Origin: Amyloporia xantha
Lineage: Eukaryota; Basidiomycota; Agaricomycetes; Polyporales; Adustoporiaceae
Direction: 5' to 3'
NCBI GenBank assembly: GCA_036971615.1
Contig: JAYKKR010000010.1
Span: 682,001-746,000 of the forward strand
DNA: 64,000 nucleotides
This document shows positions 55,941-64,000 of the stretch, one piece after another (position 1 is the stretch's first letter; each line of letters begins with the position of its first letter). The translations under genes were made by a program, and so were the position numbers. The notes beneath the pieces are model-generated. The model was not told where the DNA came from and made no database searches. It saw nothing but the letters and a program-made list of their open reading frames with translations.

Positions 55941-57009
55941 ATGGTGGGTGATATGTATCATTCACGGATTGATACATTTGACAAATTTTGATCTGCAGTA
56001 AGAGCCGTTGAGCGGGCCGAGCTTACCCTTCGACACATAGAACTCCTAGAGGGTATGAGCTCAGCGAAGTCCTACATGCCACTATCTAGTCGGAAACGAC
56101 TGCCCGGAATTAAGAGGCGTATTTACTGAGGTACGAGGAGTCTCTCATCGAGCTCATCTCGTATTGAAATATTAGGGCAGCCCGTGACAGCAATATTGAT
56201 TAGGCTGGCGACAGTTTGATCGATTAGTATCCGCTCCTGGAGAGCGCAAGATGCTCTCTACCCTCTTGCCTTAGGTTTGGTCTTGACTGAACGAATTAGC
56301 ATTTCCTGCGAAGGGTTTATAATCATTTTATCTGCAAGCCCGCCTGCGATGGTCAAGCTGATCAGAGTTGAATATTCTAATCCTGATCATGAGACAGTAA
56401 ACTGGACGAGTATTGCGTGAGGCGTGTGCATTACTCAATGCCGCTCAGCGCTCGTCGCCGATCATCCAATGAATATATAAGCGCCCATATATTTCCGCGC
56501 CGTCGACCCATACACGTTCCATCATCCAGCTAGCACGCTTAGGGCGTCCGCCATTCAGGCCATTCAGGCTGTTTCGCTCTTTGCTAACCAGTTGCAAAAC
56601 TGTGCCCGTTGCGTTCAGTCCGTAGCTCCTGAGTTTGATTCACAAGTTCGACCAAGCTTTTCGGCTCGGAGAGTAGGCTGATGACTATTTTTATAGGTCA
56701 GTTCATGTGGATGGCGTTTGGCCTCGGCGTATCGGATGTCTGTTGCTGGCGGCAGTTTGTCCCATGCTTGCAAAATCTTGCTATGCGACTCCGGTCTACT
56801 TCAGCTACTGACATGCGAACGGACCGGCAGTCCATATCATGAACATATCTCCGTCTCCAAATTTCATCAAGGTCTGTCTCCTCAATCTCGATACAGTATC
56901 ATGTATCCGCACTAGCATGTGGCATCGTCATCGCCATTAACGCCAGTGAAAACTATAAATTGTAGCTCTTGATTGTGCGCTGTTTTGACGCTCTGTCCTT
57001 CGAGTAGTC
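55941..57009. other. Intergenic region between the tandem membrane protein genes
   Basis: This 1.07-kb stretch shows no supported gene. A TATATAAGCG-like box near 56471-56482 and CT-rich pieces could be promoter elements, but they lie some 530 nt from the ATG at 57010. I see no repeat. Confidence 0.45.
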
Positions 57010-58476
57010 ATGATATCGCTGCTTGCTGCAAATCTCGCTACAATTTGCATACAGAGTCTCCTCTATGGCAGCTTCTTGATCCTGTCTTTTGCGTCTCTCT
57101 GGTTACTTGTACACCGTCAGCAAGAGCGTGCCCAACGGCCGTTGACTCATGGCGTAGCGCGTCTGCCCTATTTTGTGATATCTAAGATTACAGCAACTCT
57201 ATGTATGTTCATCTCAATCACCATAGTGAGCAAGCTTTTCTTGAGCATTCAATGTACATCACTGATGAGTTCATCACATTGCCGCTAGTCTTGGTTAATG
57301 GCAGTTGTGCGATTGTTTGATGCATTTCTCTACTTTGAGGGAGGCACGCAACCTTTGATGTTCTATGAGGATCTCTCACAGTCAACTGAGGTTGTGGCGA
57401 GCTGTGCACTCCTCGTTACTGTGTTGATAGGAGACGCAATGATGGCAGGTGTCCGAATTTTTCCAGTATCTTCACTAATATAACCCTTGCTTTGCCTAGA
57501 TTGGTCGCCTTTTTATAATTTGGGATTATAAGAAGAGCATTATTGTCTTCCCCTTATGCACTTTTACTGGCCTCGTCGGTAAGTTCAATACTCAACGGGG
57601 CCTTTCGAGCATGGAGTTTCATTCTTCAGCTAGTGTGCGGTATAGCTAGTGCCTACCAGGTTGCGCAATCCCGTGTCGGAGAGGGTGCCTATGTAAGTGC
57701 TGAGGAACGCTGGATTATCAGCAATAACATCCTCACAATTTGGTGCGTGTGCGTGCTAGTCATACACCTAGGAACGGCGTATTGATATCCCTGTATACAG
57801 TACAAATGTCTATTGCACATGTAAGAGCAGGGCTCGTGTATAAAGCTATCCAGATTCTGTATGCTGATGACATGCCACACGCTAGGCCTTATCGCATGGC
57901 GAATCTGGCGGGTTAGCAGTGTGGCTAGGATATATGCAAGTGACGGCCGGAACTCTTTGGTACATCATCTCTTGCATGGTTTCACGTTTCAGGATCGATG
58001 TTTGATATCGTACTCGCTGCTTAATAGAGGGTCCTAGCGATATTTGTGGAGAGTGCAGCGCTATACACGTAAGCCCTCAATTTTGATCCATCTAATGTAT
58101 CAGATCAAACCTGTACTCATACTTAGTCCCAAGGACATGGTCCATCTGTTTCCTTGCTTCATACACGGCCCACTCAAATGTATCGTCGATCATCCATGAA
58201 ACATGGCCAGCCATAACGGGTATCACGTTCATGCTCATGGACGTTCGAATGGGTCTAGGGTGGGCATCAGGCCTGGACGGTCCTGTGCAGTCATTCGGCG
58301 CCGTAGTGGAGTTTGAGCAGACCGCTCAGCGATCCGCCGACCAGGATTGTGCTATACGAGCTCTCACAATTGATCTCTCAACTATCGTGCATCCAGAAGG
58401 CAGTGATGTGGATTCGAGGAACGGCAAGCGGATAGATTGTTTCACTGGTTCGGGCTCTTCGGCGCCGTCAATCTGA
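57010..58476 (+). CDS. Seven-helix integral membrane protein of an agaricomycete family, copy 2
   Basis: Eight exons (57010-57225, 57289-57444, 57500-57578, 57634-57742, 57801-57820, 57886-57959, 58028-58068, 58104-58476) join in phase to 355 aa. Helix segments include LATICIQSLLYGSFLILSFA, LCMFISITI, EVVASCALLVTVLIGDAMM, KKSIIVFPLCTFTGLV, WIISNNILTIW, NVYCTCLIAWRIWR and ITGITFMLMDVRMGLGW. The loop EGGTQPLMFYEDLSQSTEVV is characteristic of this fungal family. The C-terminal tail of about 70 residues is cytosolic and polar. Intron 2 must begin GC (GCAGGT at 57445) where copy 1 has GTAAAC. Function is unknown; the family is expanded in mushrooms and topology suggests a receptor or transporter. 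The frame is open throughout, unlike copy 1. Confidence 0.83.
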
Positions 58477-59034
58477 TCAATAATGCATATAACTTTTGAT
58501 TGGGTGCAGTGCATGTATACTTACCCTGTTCATCAATATCGTATTTCTGACAATTGATACTACTCTGCACATGGGAGAAGCGTTTCTGAAAAAGAATGAG
58601 GAGGTCCGTTCGGAGGTGTGATGAGTTCACCGCTCACAGAATCTATTCCACGTCGAATTTCTGAGGTAGACTGAGAGGAAACAAAAACGTTTCCGTATGC
58701 GACCCGGTCGCCCATCGACTCTGTCGTAACTGGATCCGGAGTCATGTACATCGTGATTTCGAGGACGGCACCGGTACCCCAGCCCGCTCAAGGTCCAGCA
58801 ACTGTCACTATATGCATGAGCGTCACAATGATCCGCTTGAATGTTGGTATCGAATCTATTTATTAGTCTCATTTGAGGGGACACGGCCTCCATAGTCTCT
58901 ACGTGGCGTTGCCCAGAAATCTAATGCACTGTGACTTTATGTAGTGGAAACAAATACTCCGGAACTGATCCGACGAAAGGATCGCTCTCCCGCCAATGCT
59001 CCGCGCCACCATCTTTACTTTGTAGACAACCGCA
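58477..59034. other. Intergenic gap, membrane protein copy 2 / CCDC97-like gene
   Basis: This 558-nt gap has a minus-strand open frame (58627-58893) that shows no family motif. I see no gene. Confidence 0.4.
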
Positions 59035-59838
59035 ATGTCAGAGTCAGCTGTCTCTGGAAGCAGTTCTAATGTCTCATCTGTTCTGCCATATCTTGGTCTA
59101 CCGGGTGATTATGAACCTTCGCCTGGCACTAAACCCATAGAATTTCTGACCAAGCATTTCCGCCAACTACCTCCCAATTTGCTGATGCACTTCACCCTTA
59201 CAACGACACCCAAGCAACGCTCGGTGATCCCTGCAATAAGGAATAGACGACTTCGCTATACATCCACGAATCCTCCCGAGCTCAGCCTCGCTTCTGCTAA
59301 ATCCACTTGGCCGGCTCTTTGGCCTGGCAGGGAACCTCCGGGAAAAGAGCAAGGCGAAGACGAGCGAGAATGGGCAGAGAAATTCTTCATGGGGAGTCTT
59401 AAACCTCACGTTGGGAAACTAGGTATGCTGCTGGGTGGTTATGAGGAGGAACGTGAGTCGGAACGCATGAGGCTATTAAGGAGAAGGCAAGCGGAAGAAC
59501 TTGACTCTCTTCCGGAGGAGGATGAGAGTTCGGACGAGGAAGAGGAGCAGCTGCCACCGGACGATGTCGAAGAGGATTCTCCAGAAGACACCCAAGCGTG
59601 GTTCCTGCGCAGAGTCCGAGAACGCTTTATTTACGGGCTACTCGAGGTGCGTTTGTTATGATGTCGTGCTGATGTCGGACCGGTCTAGTTACTATTGTTC
59701 CGAAATCTGCAGTCAATTGACTACGGTAAGGTAGACTGGGACGACACATGGGACGCGGATAATGATCGGGATGAGGAAGAGCGGTGGTTCGATGATGAAG
59801 AGGAAAGTAACGAGGCGCCCCCCAGTCTTTCTGAATAA
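59035..59838 (+). CDS. CCDC97-like protein (CCD97-like C-terminal domain)
   Basis: Two exons (59035-59646, 59713-59838) encode 245 aa. The start is MSESAVSGSSSNVSSVLPYL; then come PIEFLTKHFRQLPPNLLMHF and TTTPKQRSVIPAIRNRRLRY. The middle has REWAEKFFMGSLKPHVGKLG and a Glu/Arg-rich helix. The C-terminal domain is recognised by DTQAWFLRRVRERFIYGLLE joined across the intron to SIDYGKVDWDDTWDADNDRD and EEERWFDDEEES. That pattern (RFxxGxxxx-DY--D) defines the CCD97-like family. Human CCDC97 is associated with the SF3b splicing complex, so a splicing role is likely by homology. No lesion is seen. Confidence 0.83.
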
Positions 59839-60034
59839 TCCAGGGCGCTGCTACTGAATTTTACATCATGTGGTCCGGAGCACTACGATTTCGTATATTT
59901 GGAGGCGCATAGCGAAGCATGTGCCTTCGTGCCCCTCTCGGCATGTAGCTACATTGCCGATAAATAATCGACGCTAGGGTAGCATATAAGCTTGGGCTCA
60001 GCTCACGCTCGGACGTCGTCCTTTCGCATGTGAA

Positions 60035-61529
60035 ATGTCGTCAGTATCTAAATTCAAACTGAACACGGGTGCATTGATTCCGGCCATCGGTATGTGTCGA
60101 TGATCTGTCAATTGCTCAGTGTGCCGTAATATGACGATCACATAGGACTCGGTGGATGGGGGGGAGTCACGAAAGAACAACGTGCGGGAGCAGTTAGCTG
60201 GATGCTTACCGCATTGAAGGTGCGATGATCTGTCTTTCTTTTCAAGGAAAGGGTAGGTTGTAACGTACTGTCTTGGCGTGGCCAGGCCGGATATACTCAC
60301 ATTGACACTGCGTGGGGGTATGGTGAGTATCACAGCCCGACAATGACTTGTGAGCTGACATTCTACGAGAATAGGGACCGAGCAATATGTACGCGAGGCT
60401 ATCAAACAATCAGGAGTCCCCCGGGAGCAAATCTGGATCACCACGAAATTACCGTGAGCACACCTTTTCTTGTTTTCCGCTGTGATTTTTAACTTTGGCA
60501 TTGCAAATCAGATGGCACCACCCGGGTATACGTACAGTCGAACAGTCCCTCAATGAAAGTCTGCAAAAATTGGGCACGGACTATGTTGATCTTGTTAGCA
60601 TGCTGCTCTAGGCCAATGGCGCTGCCATAAATTTGACTCCTTTAATCTCATGTAGTATCTCCTCCATTGGCCACAGGTCATTGATTGGCCGGGTATAGAC
60701 CACAACGTTGAATAGGTCGTCCACCGGCTGATTCCTGTCGCAGATGAGGACCCAGAATATTCGGCAGAATACAAGACGCGCGATTCGCCCACGTTCAACG
60801 AGACATGGGCGGGCCTGGAGGAAGTTTACGCCAAAGGGAAGGCGAAAAATATTGGTGTCAGCAACTTCTCGGTCAAAAAGTGGGTTCATATATCCGGTTT
60901 CATCAACCAAAGAGGCCAATCTGACAAATCAACTCCCTGTTGTACAGCCTGGAGAAGCTCCTCGCTACTGCCAAGGTTGTGCCTGCAGTTAATCAAGTAG
61001 AGTGAGAATGAAATGATATGGTGCGATCGAGAAGATTTTTATATTCCATGGTTCTTAGATTGCATCCTTTACTTGCGCAAGAGGAGTTAAAGGCGTATTG
61101 CGACTCCAAGGGAATTGTCCTAACTGCGTACGCGCCCACAGGTAGGGGTGCCCCCAACCAAGTGCGCACAAGGAAACTCATTCTTCGCCACATAGGGTAC
61201 AGCAATGTTCTTACGGACTCATTGATCGTGGAGCTCTCGGGCAAATATAAAGTGACGCCTGCTCAGGTCGTCCTAGCATGGCACACTGCGCGTGGAGTTG
61301 TGGCAGTCCCAAAGAGCTCCAACGTGCAAAGGCAGAAAGATAACATTAGCGTAAGTGAGAGGATTTATCTTGTCCACTATGATCAACTCAATCGGAGTTA
61401 TAGCTACCTACCCTCGAGCCAGAGGATGTTAAGCGCATCACTGCCCTTGACCGCAACCAACGCCTATGCAACGCACCGGATGCTAACGGAATTGTGTGTG
61501 GGTGGACCGTTGAACAGATGGGGTGGTGA
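60035..61529 (+). CDS. Aldo-keto reductase (NADPH-dependent)
   Basis: The start MSSVSKFKLNTGALIPAIGL joins GGWGGVTKEQRAGASSWMLT and ALKAGYTHIDTAWGYGTEQY across short introns. The catalytic tetrad is complete: Asp and Tyr in DTAWGYG, Lys in WITTKLPWHHPG, His in LYLLHWPQVIDWP. Later blocks are ETWAGLEEVYAKGKAKNIGV with SNFSVKNLEKLLATAKVVPA, and VNQVELHPLLAQEELKAYCD. The cofactor-side block is VVAVPKSSNVQRQKDNISLP. The C-terminus is NGIVCGWTVEQMGW. At least nine introns, some flanking very small exons, were placed by keeping phase. The fold is a TIM barrel in the cytosol. Substrate specificity (sugar aldehydes, xylose, glycerol or others) cannot be told; the WGYG form of the tyrosine motif is common in fungal members. 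Confidence 0.9.
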
Positions 61530-62564
61530 AAGTTTGTACATGCCCATGGAAGAAGATATCGCGGTGCACGTGTACGATATGGATAGCTGCTGATTTCGAA
61601 TGTGAGATGTGAACGCAACTTATTAGAGAATACTCAATGCTTCACTCGCCTAGATTGGATGTGATAAAGGGCTCTCCCCTCACGCCGAGTGGACTGCTAC
61701 ATTCTACGGACGGTGGGACACGACGGAAAGGCTATGCGAGAGTCTATATCTAACGCTCCCAGCTTCTATCCTCGTCTTACGCGGTCACATGCTCACATTT
61801 TGAGACCAATATCGAAGAAGGATTCGTCAACCCCCAAACTCCGATTATTTTGAAGCTTCATTGTATGTGCAACTGGTAATCTTGTATGGTTGTGCGCAGG
61901 AAGGCCGCTTGCATCATCAGGATTATACGACAGCGTCTCTCGAAGGGCCAGCTCATGGATTCTATCCTTTTCTGACTCATCCTCGTGGAAGTATGTTCAT
62001 CTGGCCGCCGTGACGTTCCGAAAGAGAGTCGCTCCGAATACTCGCGTGTGGTGTCATCCGCAAGCTATCAGCGGTACAGTTTGTGCTTTGCCTCTGTGCT
62101 TTAGACCCGCCTTGGACTGCAACTCATGATTATAGAGCATGTCATAATCGGAGTGAGTATTATGTACTTACATCATATGGATTATCAACCTTGTCGCTGT
62201 GTCTAACGACCTTTAGCAGTTGACCGACCGAGTGCCAGGGTCACCATAGATGGGCCGACTTTGCCCTATACCCTACCCCCGTACCCTATGCCAATCATTG
62301 GCTTCGAGTATGGAACAAGAAGGGCGCCTTGATCCGTGAGAAGATACTGTGCATTGCCCTCGTATCTGTGGGTCCTGTGTTGGCCGCCTCCCGTCTGTCG
62401 CATGTTTCCCCCGTGCCCCGATATCATGGTCGAAGGGTGAATCTTGACGCCGTCCTAGATATATAGCTATCTATCGGAGCCCTCATTCTAGGATATTCCC
62501 CTGGTAGCAAACATGTCTCCTGTAGGTTGCTTTTGGGAACACCGAGGACGTGGCTCATTTCGAA
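61530..62564. other. Intergenic region, aldo-keto reductase / 14-3-3
   Basis: This 1.03-kb region has no supported gene. The sequence just before 62565 has no upstream in-frame ATG; a GTG at 62550 is in frame. Confidence 0.45.
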
Positions 62565-63434
62565 ATGCAGGTTAACGTGACATTGTCTCGACTTGACTCC
62601 CTTTTCATCGCGAGAGTCGCCGATCAAGCGGAGCGTTATCAAGGTCTGCATCATATTGTTGTCGGCACTAATTCTACTAACCAAATTCATTATAGATGTT
62701 ATCGCACAGCTGAAAAGCATAATAACCTTTGTCGATGCGCAACTTACGGTTGAAGAGCGCAACCTCCTCTCGATTGCGTATAAGAATATCACGGCATCCC
62801 ACCGCGCCAGTTGGCGCATGATCGATAACCTACAGAAGAAGGAAGCTCGACATGCTTCGTGGCAGCAACTTCTGCTCATGCGAAAGGAGAAGGAGCGGAT
62901 AGAACATGACCTCGTTGAGACTTGCAAAGATGTCGTTGAAATCCTGGAACGCTTCCTAATCCCCTCTGCTAATCCTGGAGAAGAGAAGGTCTTCTACTGC
63001 AAAATGTGAGTAACCGTACAGCAGATAATTCAATTACTTGCATTGACACCCGGTGACATAGGAGAGGCGACTACTATCGCTATCTGGCTGAGATGACAAG
63101 AAACTCGACGCGAGAACAGCATGCGGCGACTTCCCTCGATGCATATAAGTTCGCATACAAACATGCACTTGGTACATTGGACCCTGCGCATCCTACACGT
63201 TTGGGTTTGGCCCTCAATTTTGCTGTCTACTACCATGACATTTGTCAGAGTCCTGAACGGGCTTGTTTCCTGGCAAAACATGCCTTCGACGAGGCTATAT
63301 TTATCGCGTCGAATCCATTATTTCCAGCACAAAGCTTGGAAGATTCATTGATGATATTGCAGCTTCTGAAGGACGATTTGCTCTTATGGTCGGAGGAGAT
63401 GAATCAGACTAATCTGAAGGGGATGGGTGGTTGA
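62565..63434 (+). CDS. Divergent 14-3-3 family protein
   Basis: 14-3-3 dimers bind phosphoserine/threonine peptides and modulate many signalling proteins. Three exons (62565-62643, 62696-63005, 63062-63434) encode 253 aa. Helix 1 reads FIARVADQAERYQDVIAQLK. The binding groove is recognisable: VEERNLLSIAYKNITASHRA with SWRMID (Lys49 and Arg56 equivalents present), and MRGDYYRYLAEM (the Arg-Tyr pair). The signature block THP-type RLGLALNFAVYYHDI and ACFLAKHAFDEAIF is present. LMILQLLKDDLLLWSEEM follows. It differs from canonical 14-3-3 in having a longer loop after helix 3 (KKEARHASWQQLLLMRKEKE), Cys/His-rich replacements, NPLFPAQS instead of the usual D-T-L loop, and a short Gly-rich tail. I take it as a lineage-specific paralogue rather than the housekeeping 14-3-3. 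The N-terminal start is less certain. Confidence 0.88.
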
Positions 63435-63510
63435 GAACTTCGATACATGCTGAGTCCAGGATGAACTCCAAAACTTCTCATTATATTGTTACGCTGTTAC
63501 TCTCAGTCAA

Positions 63511-63592
63511 GGCCGCCTGGCGAAATGGCATCGCGTCTGACTACGATTATGTTGTTATCAGGAGATTGCAGGTTCGACCCCTGCGGTGGTCA
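63511..63592 (+). tRNA. tRNA-Arg (anticodon ACG) with a 10-nt intron
   Basis: Acceptor stem GGCCGCC (63511-63517) pairs with GGTGGTC (63585-63591) using two G-T wobbles; the discriminator base is A592. The D arm follows (TGGCGAAATGGCATCGC). The anticodon arm has stem TCTGA/TCAGG and loop C-T-ACG-A-A, with the anticodon at 63543-63545 and an intron TTATGTTGTT at 63547-63556, in the usual place after position 37. The T arm is GCAGG-TTCGACC-CCTGC. Mature length is 72 nt. The sequence around GTCTGACTACG and AGATTGCAGGTTCGA is very close to known fungal tRNA-Arg(ACG). ACG would be edited to ICG to read CGU/CGC/CGA. Confidence 0.93.
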
Positions 63593-63596
63593 TTTT
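63593..63596 (+). terminator. RNA polymerase III terminator of tRNA-Arg
   Basis: A TTTT run follows the discriminator base directly. Longer T runs lie about 20-30 nt further on. Confidence 0.7.
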
Positions 63597-63741
63597 GTCA
63601 TTCTTACATTCATGTTTTGCTTTTTTAATTCACTTTACGCTTCACTTTTTCGTGGCCTTTCATGGCTCATTGCGAAGGCACAATAAGTCCATACAAATAT
63701 GAAGTACACGGTCTTATTCTATACATTATGTCGACATTCAT

Positions 63742-64000
63742 TTATATATCTCGCGCAAACGTGGCCGCTACCAACAGCGGGAACACCAGAGTCGCATCCG
63801 CAAACACCTAGAACGGGAACGAGAACATAAAAGGTTACCAAGGCACAATGCTATGATAATGAACCAGCAGACCTTGACTGATTCTGCTCCAGCTCGAATT
63901 TTCCCCCACGAAACTGCTTCATCGGGCCGCGCACCAGAGTCTGAGCCATCGAACTCTTGACCGGTATTCTATAAAAGCATCAATCGTGAAGGTGGTGATA
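63742..64000 (-). CDS. Deoxyhypusine synthase, C-terminal end (truncated at window edge)
   Basis: Deoxyhypusine synthase transfers an aminobutyl group from spermidine to a lysine of eIF5A, an essential step in making hypusine. Two exons are visible: 63968-63873 and 63807-63742, with a 65-nt intron (63808-63872) between them. The upstream exon opens after a TATAG acceptor as [20 protein letters not shown] and continues [12 protein letters not shown], matching the family's active-site region EFDGSDSGA with the conserved WGKI. The last exon reads [20 protein letters not shown] and ends one residue later. The rest of the gene lies beyond 64000. Confidence 0.92.

Noticed and set aside
62550..62564. 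GTG at 62550 as the start of the 14-3-3 protein
   Set aside because: Nuclear fungal genes rarely start at GTG; the first in-frame ATG at 62565 gives a normal-length N-terminus.
1..64000. CRISPR arrays, prokaryotic operons, viral insertions
   Set aside because: No regularly spaced repeats, no operon-like gene packing, and no viral capsid, polymerase or integrase frames were seen.

Overview
This window is nuclear DNA of a filamentous basidiomycete, most likely an agaricomycete. Nearly every gene is cut by short (about 40-65 nt) GT-AG introns. The gene set is fungal: a division-1 chitin synthase, Grr1, Nem1, Dal5-type transporters, and the seven-helix membrane proteins and BTB proteins that are expanded in mushrooms. 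Species cannot be fixed from the sequence alone. There are no bacterial operons, no CRISPR array and no viral genes. I recognise about 29 protein-coding loci, one of them a clear pseudogene, plus one tRNA gene.

Layout. 1-7 kb: the 3' end of a chitin synthase (+), a Spo12-family cell-cycle gene (-), a 3.3 kb stretch without a resolvable gene, and the Rheb GTPase (+). 7-19 kb: a GH2 beta-mannosidase (-) and a Dal5-type transporter (-), then an alanyl-tRNA editing protein (+), a RING protein (-) and a second Dal5-type transporter (+) that is a close paralogue of the first. 20-31 kb: Nem1 phosphatase (+), Snf7/Vps32 (-), ceramide synthase (-), U1A/U2B'' (+), a DJ-1/Hsp31 protein (-) and Mob1 (+). 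31-36 kb: a BTB protein (+) and DEAD-box helicase Dbp8 (-). 36-43 kb: a tandem segmental duplication carrying two HMG-box genes. A 1.6 kb terminal-inverted-repeat element sits in one copy. The duplication ends in the Sua5/YrdC gene (-). 44-53 kb: U1-C (-), Lsm3 (+), an unknown membrane protein (-), F-box/LRR protein Grr1 (+), N-acetyltransferase Naa10 (+) and a serine hydrolase (-). 54-58.5 kb: a tandem pair of seven-helix membrane protein genes; the first is broken by a SINE insertion and frame lesions. 59-64 kb: a CCDC97-like protein (+), an aldo-keto reductase (+), a divergent 14-3-3 (+), tRNA-Arg(ACG) with a 10-nt intron (+), and the 3' end of deoxyhypusine synthase (-).

Most genes are housekeeping genes in divergent or convergent pairs with gaps of 0.2-1.4 kb; this is not a biosynthetic cluster. 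Several products share processes: splicing (U1-C, U1A/U2B'', Lsm3, perhaps CCDC97), translation and tRNA quality (AlaX, Sua5, tRNA-Arg, deoxyhypusine synthase), growth and cell-cycle signalling (Rheb, Mob1, Spo12, Grr1, 14-3-3), and membranes and lipids (Nem1, ceramide synthase, Snf7).

The unusual material lies in accessory DNA: the tandem duplication with its nested inverted-repeat element, the SINE with a 15-bp target duplication, two genes whose frame closes only if one base is removed (BTB at 32487, U1A/U2B'' at 26230), two GC-AG introns, and a perfect 24-bp palindrome just upstream of a transporter start codon.
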